Source: Bifidobacterium hapali
GTDB lineage: Bacteria; Actinomycetota; Actinomycetes; Actinomycetales; Bifidobacteriaceae
Direction: 5' to 3'
Length of the DNA stretch: 64,000 nt
Assembly (NCBI RefSeq): GCF_002259755.1
Contig: NZ_MWWY01000013.1
Location: 62,001 to 126,000 of the forward strand
Part shown: in pieces, positions 7,754 to 17,101 of the stretch
How the letters are laid out: every line of letters begins with the position of its first letter
Position numbering within the stretch: position 1 is the first letter of the stretch
Notes under the pieces: model-generated
Told to the model about the DNA's origin: nothing
Seen by the model: the letters and a program-made list of their open reading frames with translations, nothing else
Databases searched by the model: none
Translations under genes and position numbers: made by a program

Positions 7754-8000
7754 AGCGTCCAGATTCCCCTATATAACGGACAAGCTGAACGGACAAGCCC
7801 GCGGCTTGCGGCGGCACACAAAAACTTACGAGAAGACTTACGACTGGTATCATGATCGGCTGGTACTGACTCGTAGCGAACTTACGACTGCTGCTGCATT
7901 GCTGCCACGCGCGAGTCGCACATGACTCACCGCGCGACACGCGGACCGAGTCTGTTACGTAAATTACACAAATGTTATTTTGGCTTTATTCCGCCGCTTA

Positions 8001-8047
8001 CCACTATATCTAGGTGAAGTGCGGCGCGTCGCCACTAGATATCGGGG
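8001..8047 (+). promoter_or_regulatory. Tandem NrdR boxes upstream of nrdD
   Basis: Two matches to the NrdR-box core (C-W-A-T-A-T-A-T-W-G type) occur: CTATATCTAG at 8004-8013 and CTAGATATCG at 8035-8044. They are exactly 31 bp apart, three helical turns, the spacing typical of paired NrdR sites. They lie 108-154 bp before the nrdD start. NrdR represses ribonucleotide reductase genes in response to dATP/ATP levels. The nrdR gene itself is not in the window. Confidence 0.85.
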
Positions 8048-8154
8048 TGGGGATGCCGTACAGTACATAAGGCCCGAATCGAGAACGCCGACTGAAACGG
8101 CTCGCGAAACGGTTCCGGCAGCCCATAAACGAACGAGGAAATGGAGGACTTCAG

Positions 8155-10554
8155 ATGGACACTCAGGTGATGAACGCCACAGATGCCACTCGCACCACTC
8201 GTGCTACCGGCACGGTATTGGTTGAGAAGCGTGATGGTCGTGTGGTTGACTTCGACCCGGTCAACATCATCGAGGCCGTGAAGTCCGCTTTCGGTGATCT
8301 TGACAAGCAAGTCGGTCCCGAAGAAGAGAAGATGATCCGCGGTTTCGCTAATCAGGTCGAGGGCGAGATCAAGGGCCGTTATAACGGTCCGGCCAAAATC
8401 GAGGATATTCAGAATCTCGTTGAGCACGCACTGATTGACGCTCACCTGTACGATGTGGCGCGCGCGTACACCAACTATCGTCTCGACAAGGATATTGAGC
8501 GCGCGAAGGCTACGGATGTCAACGAGGCTGTTGCTCGTTTCATCAATCAGGACCCGACGCTGATTCACGAGAACGCAAACAAGGATGCCAACGTCTACGC
8601 CACGCAGCGTGATCTGCTCGCTGGTGCCGTCTCTAAGGCTGCCGCGTTTAACATGCTGCCGCCGGCCGTCTCGAACGCCCATATGAAGGGCGATATTCAC
8701 TTCCACGACGCTGACTACTCGCCGTTCACCGCACAGTCCAACTGCTCTCTGCCGAACTTCTGGGATATGCTCGCCAACGGTTTCACGCTTGGTAACGCGC
8801 CGATGGCGTCCCCGAAGTCCATCGCGATCGCCGCAACGCAGATCACGCAGATCATGAAGGACGTGGCGTCCAGCCAGTACGGTGGTCAGACTGCGAACCG
8901 CGCCGACGAGCATCTCGCCGTCTACGCTCGCAAGGATTACGAGAAGTTCCTCGAAGAGGCTCGCGAGACTATCCCCGACGGTATGCCGGTTGAGTTCGCA
9001 CGTCGTCAGGTCGAAAATGCGAAGCGTAACGAGCCAACCAAGCTGCATTTCGGCTCGCGCGAGCCGCTGGCGATGGATACGCCGTTCCATACGGATGTTG
9101 ACGAACTTGAGCAGGAACGTGAGATTCTCGCCAAGATTCGTACGCGCAAGGCGATTTACGATGCTATGCAGACGATGGAATATCAGATCAACTCGAACCG
9201 TGTCTCCAACGGTCAGACTCCGTTCGTGACGATCGGTTTCGGTCTTGGTACTGACTGGTTCTCCCGCGAAATTCAGCGCGCGATCCTGCTTAACCGTATT
9301 CGCGGTCTCGGCAAGGAACACCACACGGCGATTTTCCCGAAGCTCGTGTTCACGCTGCGTCACGGTGTGAACGCTGACAAGGGTGACCCGAACTACGATC
9401 TCAAGCAGCTTGCGCTCGAATGCGCGACCAAGCGCATGTACCCGGATGTCGTGTTCTATGAGAATATCGTCAAGATTACGGGTTCGTTCAAGGCTCCGAT
9501 GGGATGCCGTTCGTTCTTGCAGGGTTGGATTAACCCGCAGACTGGCAAGGATGAGGAAGACGGCCGCATGAACCTCGGTGTTGTCTCGGTGAACGTGCCT
9601 CGTATCGCGATCGAATCGCACGGCGATAAGAGCCGTTTCTGGAAGCTGTTCGAGGAGCGTATGGAAGTCGCGCATCAGGCGCTGCAGTTCCGTATTATGC
9701 GGTGCAAGCAGGCGACGCCGGTGAACGCACCTACGCTGTTCCGTTTCGGTGCGTTTGGTCGTCTCGGTGCGAACGATAACGTTGACGAACTGTTTAAGAA
9801 CGAACGCGCGACGGTTTCGCTCGGCTACATTGGACTTGCGGAAGCCACGGCTGTGTTCTACGGCAAGAACTGGATTCGCGATCACGGCTGGGATCCGGAA
9901 GGCAAGGAATTCGCACTGTCGATCGTCAAGCGGATGAACGAACTGTGCAAGCAGTGGAGCAAGGCCGAAGGCTATCATTACTCCGTGTACTCCACGCCGG
10001 CTGAGTCACTCACCGACCGTTTCAACCGCATGGATCGTGAGAAGTTTGGTCGTATTGAAGGCGTGACTGATCACGATTTCTACACGAACTCGTTCCACTA
10101 TCCGGTCTGGCTGCAGCCGACTCCGATGGAGAAACTCAACTACGAGAAGGATTTCCCGTACTACGCGTCCGGCGGTTTCATCAACTACTGTGAGTACCCG
10201 TGTCTGCAAGACAATCCGAAGGCACTCGAAGCCGTGTGGGATTACGCGTACAACGTCGGTATCGGTTACCTCGGTACGAACACGCCGATCGACCACTGCT
10301 TCGTATGCGGTTTCCAAGGCGATTTTGAGCCGACTGACGAAGGCTTCAAGTGCCCGGAGTGCGGCAATTCAGACCCGGATAAGTGCAATGTGACCAAGCG
10401 TACGTGCGGTTACCTCGGCAACCCAGTGTCTCGCCCGATGGTTCACGGTCGTCACGAGGAGATCGCGCACCGCGTCAAGCACATGAGCGGCGAAACCGGT
10501 CACGTGACTCTGGCCGACGGACAGACGCGCGAATGGTTTGAAGAAGCCAAGTAG
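8155..10554 (+). CDS. nrdD: Anaerobic (class III) ribonucleoside-triphosphate reductase
   Basis: The 799-residue enzyme reduces ribonucleoside triphosphates to deoxy forms without oxygen, using a glycyl radical made by NrdG. It has an N-terminal ATP-cone allosteric domain (about 19-115, VEKRDGRVVDFDPVNIIEAV) and a large barrel with the FHDADYSP and QSNCSLPN segments. Near the C-terminus there is a four-cysteine zinc site (CFVCGF ... CPECGN) and the radical loop RTCGYLGNP around residues 750-757. The start has a GAGGA-like site (AGGAAATGGAGG) upstream. It is transcribed with nrdG, although a long hairpin lies between the genes, and it is preceded by paired NrdR boxes. Confidence 0.97.
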   Translation: MDTQVMNATDATRTTRATGTVLVEKRDGRVVDFDPVNIIEAVKSAFGDLDKQVGPEEEKMIRGFANQVEGEIKGRYNGPAKIEDIQNLVEHALIDAHLYDVARAYTNYRLDKDIERAKATDVNEAVARFINQDPTLIHENANKDANVYATQRDLLAGAVSKAAAFNMLPPAVSNAHMKGDIHFHDADYSPFTAQSNCSLPNFWDMLANGFTLGNAPMASPKSIAIAATQITQIMKDVASSQYGGQTANRADEHLAVYARKDYEKFLEEARETIPDGMPVEFARRQVENAKRNEPTKLHFGSREPLAMDTPFHTDVDELEQEREILAKIRTRKAIYDAMQTMEYQINSNRVSNGQTPFVTIGFGLGTDWFSREIQRAILLNRIRGLGKEHHTAIFPKLVFTLRHGVNADKGDPNYDLKQLALECATKRMYPDVVFYENIVKITGSFKAPMGCRSFLQGWINPQTGKDEEDGRMNLGVVSVNVPRIAIESHGDKSRFWKLFEERMEVAHQALQFRIMRCKQATPVNAPTLFRFGAFGRLGANDNVDELFKNERATVSLGYIGLAEATAVFYGKNWIRDHGWDPEGKEFALSIVKRMNELCKQWSKAEGYHYSVYSTPAESLTDRFNRMDREKFGRIEGVTDHDFYTNSFHYPVWLQPTPMEKLNYEKDFPYYASGGFINYCEYPCLQDNPKALEAVWDYAYNVGIGYLGTNTPIDHCFVCGFQGDFEPTDEGFKCPECGNSDPDKCNVTKRTCGYLGNPVSRPMVHGRHEEIAHRVKHMSGETGHVTLADGQTREWFEEAK

Positions 10555-10584
10555 ATACTGGTATCTCGCTGATATTGCGGGGGT

Positions 10585-10671
10585 GCGACGGCCTCCGTCA
10601 TACATTCCCTGACACACTCAAGGCCGTTCGGCCAAGCCTACGGTCAGGAAATGCATGACGGAGGCCGTCGC
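10585..10671 (+). repeat. Long 29-bp inverted repeat between nrdD and nrdG
   Basis: The arm 10585-10613 is complementary to 10643-10671 at 27 of 29 positions. The 29-nt loop contains a small hairpin (GGCC GTTC GGCC), and CTGTTTTCGC follows. It could be an attenuator that lowers nrdG relative to nrdD, an mRNA-stabilising processing site, or an inserted palindromic element. Confidence 0.75.
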
Positions 10672-10776
10672 TGTTTTCGCTCAACGTTACGGTTGGGCAG
10701 AATGCAGAGGTTGGTACCGTTATATGTCAGGAGGACTGTGCTGCGGTTGTGAATAGTGACTTAGTAAGGAGAGTTG

Positions 10777-11487
10777 ATGATGGACAGACAGCTGTCACTG
10801 CATGATTTCGCAGCTGGAGAAACCGGCCGCGGGCCTTCGATTCCGACCGATGAAGCGAATAATCCACGCGCTGGTCAGTGGGATGGTCGGCGCATGTCCA
10901 AACGCATGATCGCCGACTATAAAACGTTCATCGTCACTGACGGCGAGGGCGTGCGCAACTCGTTATACGTATCCGGCTGCCCGTTTCACTGCGTGGACTG
11001 TTTCAACTCGTCCATCTGGGATTTCCAAGCCGGACACGAGTACACGCAACGCCTTGAAGATAAGATCATCGACGATTTACGCGCGCCGTGGGTGCAAGGC
11101 ATCACCTTCCTCGGCGGTGAACCGCTCCTCAACACGCCGGTATTAGTACCGCTCGCCCAGCGTATCCGCGCCGAATTTGGTCATGATAAAGATATCTGGT
11201 GCTGGACTGGGTACACATGGGAAGAGCTCATGCGCCCTGGCGAAACACCTGACAAACTCGAACTGCTGCATCTGATCGACATTCTGGTCGATGGTCGATA
11301 TATCAAATCGCAACATGATTCGTTACTGCAGTTTCGCGGCTCAAAAAATCAACGTATTCTCGACGTACCGCGATCGTTTGCAGCAGGAAAACCAGTCATT
11401 TGGGCTAAACTGCATGATCAAGAACGTGACATCCCCGAAATCTATCTCAAAGATCGTGCTGCCGGCGAATCCCAACAAGCCTCGTAA
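10777..11487 (+). CDS. nrdG: Anaerobic ribonucleotide reductase activating protein (radical SAM)
   Basis: NrdG uses a [4Fe-4S] cluster and S-adenosylmethionine to install the glycyl radical on NrdD. The cluster motif CxxxCxxC is visible as CPFHCVDC near residue 69, followed by the SAM-binding GGE of ITFLGGEPLL. At about 236 residues it is longer than many NrdG proteins because of an N-terminal extension of about 45 residues (QLSLHDFAAGETGRG) before the conserved core. AAGGAG at 10766-10771 supports ATG 10777 or 10780; a TTG at 10774 is less likely. It follows nrdD in the same direction and a hairpin closes the unit. Confidence 0.95.
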   Translation: MMDRQLSLHDFAAGETGRGPSIPTDEANNPRAGQWDGRRMSKRMIADYKTFIVTDGEGVRNSLYVSGCPFHCVDCFNSSIWDFQAGHEYTQRLEDKIIDDLRAPWVQGITFLGGEPLLNTPVLVPLAQRIRAEFGHDKDIWCWTGYTWEELMRPGETPDKLELLHLIDILVDGRYIKSQHDSLLQFRGSKNQRILDVPRSFAAGKPVIWAKLHDQERDIPEIYLKDRAAGESQQAS

Positions 11488-11498
11488 TGCGATCCTTC

Positions 11499-11545
11499 AC
11501 AACCCGACAAAGTCGCCCGCAACGCGCGGTTTGTGGGTTCTTCTG
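11499..11545 (+). terminator. Probable terminator after nrdG
   Basis: AACCCGACAAA (11501-11511) pairs with TTTGTGGGTT (11530-11539) with one bulge, and the T-rich string CTTCTGTT follows. It separates nrdDG from the activase gene. Confidence 0.55.
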
Positions 11546-11576
11546 TTAGATAAATCACGCCGTGAGCCTATTCCTG

Positions 11577-11706
11577 CTCGCTGCTTGGGCGGGGCTTGAG
11601 ACTAAAGTTAGGAACTTGAGAAGCCGGGCGAAGCCGTCCGCAGTGCACCTGCCAGCCGCCCCAAGGCGGTCTTACGGTGCCCTGAGGCAAGGTGATTTCC
11701 GGAGGA
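11577..11706 (+). ncRNA. Candidate structured 5' leader of the CoA-activase gene
   Basis: This 130-nt stretch folds by eye into an outer stem (CTGC at 11581-11584 with GCAG at 11639-11642, GGGC with GTCC), an inner GGCTT/AAGCC stem and an AAGTT/AACTT stem. A second domain closed by GCACC/GGTGC (about 11645-11680) contains the hairpin CCGCC-CCAA-GGCGG. The final segment runs into the ribosome site GGAGGA at 11701-11706. I do not recognise a known riboswitch class. It may be a cis-regulatory leader, but no alignment is available to support this. Confidence 0.35.
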
Positions 11707-11724
11707 CCAACGTAAGAGGAAAGC

Positions 11725-14700
11725 ATGGTTGATACCGCATCGAACGCACTCGCGACGAATGCATCTCATGGCGTCAAACCGCTGCGCGTCGGACTAGATA
11801 TCGGTTCTACTACGGTAAAAGCTGTCGTGCTTGACCAGTCCGACTCCCTGAGCGACACTATTTTCTCCGATTATCGTCGCCATCATGCCAATGTGCGCGC
11901 TACGGTCGCGGGTCTTCTGGTTGATATTCACGCCAAACTTGAGGAACTTGGCCGCGGCGACGAACCGATTCGCCTTGCGATCACTGGTTCTGGCGGTCTT
12001 GCGCTCGCCGATAGTATGCATGTGCCGTTCGTGCAGGAGGTCATCGCCGAAACCGAGGCGATCGACAAAGAATATCCGCAAGCGGATGTCATCATTGAGC
12101 TCGGCGGCGAAGATGCAAAAATCACGTATTTGAAGCCCACTCCCGAGCAGCGTATGAACGGTTCGTGCGCGGGCGGTACCGGTGCGTTTATCGATCAGAT
12201 GTCCACGCTACTTGACACGGATGCGGCGGGCTTGAACGAAATGGCTAAGAGTTATCAGAACCTGTATCCGATCGCCTCGCGTTGTGGTGTGTTCGCAAAA
12301 ACTGATTTGCAGCCGCTGATCAACGATGGCGCGGCTAAGCCTGATCTCGCCGCCTCGATTTTCACGGCTGTTGCCACGCAGACCATCGCAGGTCTTGCCT
12401 CGGGGCGTCCGATTCATGGCACGGTGATTTTCCTCGGCGGTCCGCTGTTCTTCATGTCTGAGCTGCGTGCCGCATTCCAGCGTGCGCTCGACGGTAAAGT
12501 TGACGAGTTTATTGTGCCGACGAACGCGCACTTGTATGTCGCGTACGGCGCAGCATTGCAAGCCGAGATGGATAAGGACGACGAAGGTCACCATTTCGAG
12601 GCACGCACCTGTGCAGACATCCTCAAGCGTCTCGACGAGCTGAAGAACCTGCCATCGAACACGCCCACGATGCCGCCGTTGTTCCCCACGGAAGCTGACC
12701 GCGAGGCGTTCAACGAACGTCACCACCGCGAGCACATCCACATCGGCACGCTCGAAGGCGCGCATGGCCCGCACTTCCTCGGTATCGACGCTGGTTCGAC
12801 CACGATCAAGGCCACGCTCGTCAACGACGATCGTGAAATCGTCTGGTCAAGCTACGCCAATAACGAAGGTAGCCCGCTGACAGCCGCGATCAATATCGTC
12901 AAGAAAATCCAGTCCGAACTGCCTGCCGAAGCATGGATCGCGCGCTCTTGCGCGACCGGCTACGGCGAAGGCTTAATCACGACCGGCTTGCACTTGGATG
13001 AGGGCGTGGTCGAAACAATGGCCCACTATCGCGGTGCTGAAATGGTGAGCCCAGGCGTCACTGCCGTGATCGACATCGGTGGTCAGGACATGAAATACCT
13101 CGCCATCACCGACGGCGTGATCGACTCGATCGCCGTCAACGAGGCGTGCTCGTCCGGTTGTGGCTCGTTCTTGCAAACGTTTGCCATGTCAATGGGCTTG
13201 ACGATTCAAGAATTCACGCAAAAAGCGCTCGCATCCACGCATCCGGTCGATCTCGGTTCGCGGTGCACGGTGTTCATGAACTCGTCCGTCAAGCAGGCGC
13301 AGAAGGAAGGCGCTTCGATCGAAGACATCGCCGCCGGCCTGTGCTATTCGGTCGTGCGCAACGCACTGTACAAGGTCATCAAACTGCGCGATTCCGGCGA
13401 ACTTGGCGATACGGTCGTCGTGCAAGGCGGTACGTTCCTGAACGATGCGGTATTGCGTGCGTTTGAGCTGCTCACCGAGCGCGAGGTCACGCGTCCGAAT
13501 ATCGCTGGTTTGATGGGCGCGTACGGTGCCGCTTTGACCGCACGTATGCACTACGAAGACGTTGCGGATGACGATCACGATCACGTACTCGCGGACGGTT
13601 CGTCTGCTGAAGACATGGCCGGCGTCGACGTTACGAACGCGGATGATGTCACTGCCGGTCACGATTACGAAATCGTCATCAACGGTATTCATCACACGGT
13701 CTCAACGATTCTGACCGGCGACGAACTTGACAATATGTCAATGACTACCGAACGTGACGTGTGCAAGCTGTGCCAGAATCACTGCAAACTCACGATCACC
13801 ACGTTCGCCGACGGCTCGCGGTACGTAACTGGCAACCGTTGCGAACGCGGCGGCGACGCGAAAAAGCAACGTTCTGATCGACCGAACCTGTACGACTACA
13901 AGTACAAGCGCTGCTTTGCCTACCGTCGACTCACCGACAAAAAAGCCACGCGCGGCGAAATCGGCATTCCGCGCGCGCTCAACATGTACGAGAACTACCC
14001 GTTCTGGTTCACGTTGCTCACGTCGCTCGGCTTCAAGGTCATGATTTCCGGCCGCAGCTCGCACGAACTATTTGAAACCGGTATAGAATCGATCGCGTCC
14101 GAGAACATCTGCTACCCGGCCAAACTCGTGCACGGTCATATCAAGTGGCTGCTGGGCAAGGGCATCAAGACGATTTTCTACCCGTGCGTAAGCTACGAAG
14201 ACAATCTCGTACCGAATACTGATAATCATTACAACTGCCCGGTTGTGGCCAACTATCCGCTCGTTGTTGGCGCAAACATGCCCGAACTGCGCGAGGACGG
14301 CGTGCGTTACATGCACCCGTATTTCAACCTCGCCAACCACGAGCTGATGGTCGAACGCATCGTCGAAGAATTCGCATGGGCGAACGTGACGCGCGAAGAA
14401 GCTGAAACCGCAGTCAAGGCCGCGTACGCCGAAGACAAGGTTTTCAAGAACGACGTGCAGCAGGAAGGCCTGAAGGCGCTCGCCTATATGAAGGAGCACA
14501 ACTGCCGTGGCATCGTGCTCGCCGGACGCCCGTACCACGTCGATCCGGAAATCAACCACGGTATTCCCGAAACGATCTGTGCGCTCGGCATGGTGGTCTT
14601 GTCTGAAGATTCGATTTGCGAACTGCAGCCGGGGGAGAAGCTTGACCTGACCGAATTCCTGTCGGACGGCGAGGAGGACCCGCGCAAGAAGAACGCGGCT

Positions 14701-16923
14701 GGATTTAGACACGTCGGTGACCGCAAGATGACGGTCGCGCGGATGCCGCTGCGTGTGACGAACCAGTGGGCGTACCATTCGCGACTGTACGCGGCCGCGC
14801 ATTTCGTGGCTTCGTATCCGGGACTTGAACTGGTACAGCTCAACTCGTTCGGCTGCGGTCTTGATGCGATCACCACCGATCAGGTATCCGAGATTCTCGC
14901 TGACAAGGCTGACGTGTACACGCTGCTCAAGATCGATGAAGTGTCGAACTTGGGTGCGGCGAAGATTCGTCTGCGCTCGCTCAAGGCAGCGGTCGAGGAG
15001 CGTGAACGCAACAAGGCCAAGGCGGTTGCGGCTGTATCTGCTGCGGCGCGCGGCGGTATTGATGCGACCGGTGCGCAAGGTGCGGCGCAGTCCGCGGTAC
15101 AGTCTGCGCAGTCTTCTGCCCAGACTGTAGGCAAGCGTGATCAGATCGTTACGGCTACGCTGTCCGCTGCCGAGATCGAAGCACGCAAGGCTGCACAGGC
15201 CAAGGCACAATCCGATCTCAAGGCGGCCGAAGAACAGTTGGCTGCGGCTCGCGAACAGCTGGCCGCTGCACAGGCTGCGGTCAAGGCTGCGGAAGCGGAA
15301 CGTACTGCAGTTGCTGGTAAGTCCGACGCGGCTGCTGATGCCAACGCTCCCGCAGGTGCACCGAAATCCACCGGTTTCCGTAAAACTGGCTCCCAAGCGC
15401 CCACGCCGGGCCGTCAAGTACTGCTTGACACGACGATGGCAGCGAATCCAAAACTCACGGAATCCGTGCGTCGCGCGTCCCGACTCGCTGCGAAACGCGA
15501 TATCGAAGCGGCCGTCAACGCCAAGAACGTGCTCGCTGGGTCCGATGGCACCGTCACCGAGCCTCAAACTAAGAAAACCGCCAAAACCGGCAAATCTGGA
15601 CACAACAACGCGACCATGTCTCGCTATGCGCATCGCCAGAAGTTCCTCAAGAACATGAAACGCGATTACACGATCGTTGCCCCGCAGATGAGCCCGATTC
15701 ATCTCTCGCTCGTCGAAGCGGTGATTCGTTCCGGCGGCTACAAGTTCGACGTGCTCAAACACGCGAGCCGCGAGGATGTGGAAACCGGCCTCAAATACGT
15801 CAACAACGACGCCTGCTATCCGGCCATCATGGTTATCGGTCAGTTGATTGACGCGATTTTGCAAGGAAAGTACGATCCGGACCATGTGGCGCTCGCGATT
15901 ACACAGACCGGTGGTATGTGCCGTGCAACCAATTATTTTGGCTTGATTCGCAAGGCGCTGATCGACGCTGGCTACCCGCAGATACCGATTATCGCCATCT
16001 CCACGCAAGGATTGGAAGACAATCCTGGCTTCAAGGCGACCGTGCCGATGCTGCATCGTGCGATCAAGGCGTTGATTATTGGCGATCTGCTCATGAAATG
16101 CTTGTACCGTGTGCGTCCGTACGAGGTTGAGAAGGGCGCGGCGAACCGACTGTACGAGCAGTGGGATGCGATCGTGCGAGAAACGCTCGAACATCACGGC
16201 TATTCCAAGACCGCCGCGGCGACCCCGTGGTTGAAGAAAGGCTGGCTGCCGTACGGCACGCTCGCCAAGGAGATCGTCAAATCGTTCGACGCGCTGCCAT
16301 TGCGTGACATTCCGCGCAAAGTGCGCGTCGGTGTGGTTGGCGAGATCTTGGTCAAGTACCAGCCGGATGCGAACAATCATGTAGTCGACGTGATCGAATC
16401 GCAAGATTGCGAGGCCGTGGTGCCCGGCATCATGGAGTTCATGACCACCAAGCCGTACATCACCGATTGGAACGAGCGCAACCTCGGCATGGGCGGCAAC
16501 CAGCTCGCCTACGCGGTAATGCGTTGGGGATTGGATCGCTATTTCGCGCCGATTAACGCGGCTCTCGACCTGTCGCACGGCAAGTTCCGGCGTGATGATC
16601 CGATGCCGGAGCTGGTCAAGAAAGCTGCGGAAGTCACGTCGATCGGCGTGCAGGCCGGCGAAGGATGGCTGCTGACGGCCGAGATTTTGGAACTGATCGA
16701 ACAGGGATGCCCGAACGTGATTTGCGCGCAGCCATTCGCCTGCCTGCCAAACCATGTGACCGGCCGCGGCATGTTCGGTAAGATTCGCCGACTGCACCCG
16801 GAAGCGAACATTGTCTCGATCGACTACGATCCGGGCGCATCCGAGGCAAACCAGCTCAACCGCATCAAACTCATGATCGCGGCGGCCAAGAAGGCTCACG
16901 AAAAGCTCACTGCTGCGGATTGA
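11725..16923 (+). CDS. Giant fused 2-hydroxyacyl-CoA dehydratase activase-family protein
   Basis: The 1732-residue protein fuses two BadF/HgdC-type ASKHA ATPase domains, each with a DIGSTT/DAGSTT phosphate loop (near 26 and 353) and a cluster-binding Cys loop (NGSCAGGTGAF near 150; NEACSSGCGSFLQT near 475). Then come a DUF2229-like region (CKLCQNHC ... GNRCERGG near 680-710, IGIPRALNMYENYPFW near 755) and a C-terminal HgdB-like part. Activases of this family use ATP to drive electron transfer from a [4Fe-4S] cluster to a reductase partner. The substrate of the bifidobacterial fusion is unknown to me. An Ala/Glu/Lys-rich helical linker spans roughly residues 1090-1210. The gene follows nrdG, and its 3' end is duplicated downstream. 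Confidence 0.88.
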   Translation: MVDTASNALATNASHGVKPLRVGLDIGSTTVKAVVLDQSDSLSDTIFSDYRRHHANVRATVAGLLVDIHAKLEELGRGDEPIRLAITGSGGLALADSMHVPFVQEVIAETEAIDKEYPQADVIIELGGEDAKITYLKPTPEQRMNGSCAGGTGAFIDQMSTLLDTDAAGLNEMAKSYQNLYPIASRCGVFAKTDLQPLINDGAAKPDLAASIFTAVATQTIAGLASGRPIHGTVIFLGGPLFFMSELRAAFQRALDGKVDEFIVPTNAHLYVAYGAALQAEMDKDDEGHHFEARTCADILKRLDELKNLPSNTPTMPPLFPTEADREAFNERHHREHIHIGTLEGAHGPHFLGIDAGSTTIKATLVNDDREIVWSSYANNEGSPLTAAINIVKKIQSELPAEAWIARSCATGYGEGLITTGLHLDEGVVETMAHYRGAEMVSPGVTAVIDIGGQDMKYLAITDGVIDSIAVNEACSSGCGSFLQTFAMSMGLTIQEFTQKALASTHPVDLGSRCTVFMNSSVKQAQKEGASIEDIAAGLCYSVVRNALYKVIKLRDSGELGDTVVVQGGTFLNDAVLRAFELLTEREVTRPNIAGLMGAYGAALTARMHYEDVADDDHDHVLADGSSAEDMAGVDVTNADDVTAGHDYEIVINGIHHTVSTILTGDELDNMSMTTERDVCKLCQNHCKLTITTFADGSRYVTGNRCERGGDAKKQRSDRPNLYDYKYKRCFAYRRLTDKKATRGEIGIPRALNMYENYPFWFTLLTSLGFKVMISGRSSHELFETGIESIASENICYPAKLVHGHIKWLLGKGIKTIFYPCVSYEDNLVPNTDNHYNCPVVANYPLVVGANMPELREDGVRYMHPYFNLANHELMVERIVEEFAWANVTREEAETAVKAAYAEDKVFKNDVQQEGLKALAYMKEHNCRGIVLAGRPYHVDPEINHGIPETICALGMVVLSEDSICELQPGEKLDLTEFLSDGEEDPRKKNAAGFRHVGDRKMTVARMPLRVTNQWAYHSRLYAAAHFVASYPGLELVQLNSFGCGLDAITTDQVSEILADKADVYTLLKIDEVSNLGAAKIRLRSLKAAVEERERNKAKAVAAVSAAARGGIDATGAQGAAQSAVQSAQSSAQTVGKRDQIVTATLSAAEIEARKAAQAKAQSDLKAAEEQLAAAREQLAAAQAAVKAAEAERTAVAGKSDAAADANAPAGAPKSTGFRKTGSQAPTPGRQVLLDTTMAANPKLTESVRRASRLAAKRDIEAAVNAKNVLAGSDGTVTEPQTKKTAKTGKSGHNNATMSRYAHRQKFLKNMKRDYTIVAPQMSPIHLSLVEAVIRSGGYKFDVLKHASREDVETGLKYVNNDACYPAIMVIGQLIDAILQGKYDPDHVALAITQTGGMCRATNYFGLIRKALIDAGYPQIPIIAISTQGLEDNPGFKATVPMLHRAIKALIIGDLLMKCLYRVRPYEVEKGAANRLYEQWDAIVRETLEHHGYSKTAAATPWLKKGWLPYGTLAKEIVKSFDALPLRDIPRKVRVGVVGEILVKYQPDANNHVVDVIESQDCEAVVPGIMEFMTTKPYITDWNERNLGMGGNQLAYAVMRWGLDRYFAPINAALDLSHGKFRRDDPMPELVKKAAEVTSIGVQAGEGWLLTAEILELIEQGCPNVICAQPFACLPNHVTGRGMFGKIRRLHPEANIVSIDYDPGASEANQLNRIKLMIAAAKKAHEKLTAAD

Positions 16924-17081
16924 TCTGTGGTTGAGCAGCTTGGCCGCCCTTCGCAGCAAGCTGCTCACTTCGCCTACGAACAGTGCACTGCACTGTTCGC
17001 TTAACGGCTCAGCCAAGAAGGCTCACGAAAGACTCACAGCTGCTGATTGATCGGTGGTTGAGTAGCTTGGCCGCCCTTCGC
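16885..17081 (+). repeat. Duplicated 3' end of the activase gene around a palindromic element
   Basis: Copy 1 (16885-16954) holds the last codons, the stop and 31 nt of 3' flank. Copy 2 (17012-17081) repeats these 70 nt with 6 differences and still reads AKKAHERLTAAD-stop. Between them lies an element (16963-17012) with a CTTCGCCTACGAAC start, a perfect 21-nt palindrome at 16978-16998 and a CGCTTAACGGCTCAG end. The same element sits beside xseB, also between two copies of that gene's end. Confidence 0.85.
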
Positions 17082-17101
17082 GGGCGCCTGTGGATCACTG
17101 A

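Noticed and set aside
8035-9978. A 647-codon open frame on the minus strand
   Set aside because: It lies antisense to nrdD, has Arg/Val/Leu-rich composition typical of a mirror frame of GC-biased codons and no motif or ribosome site.
11577-11706. Cobalamin or SAM riboswitch
   Set aside because: The conserved core strings of those classes are missing; only generic stems could be drawn.
14068-17016. A 982-codon open frame on the minus strand
   Set aside because: It is fully antisense to the activase gene, which has clear domains; the antisense frame has none and looks like a codon-bias shadow.
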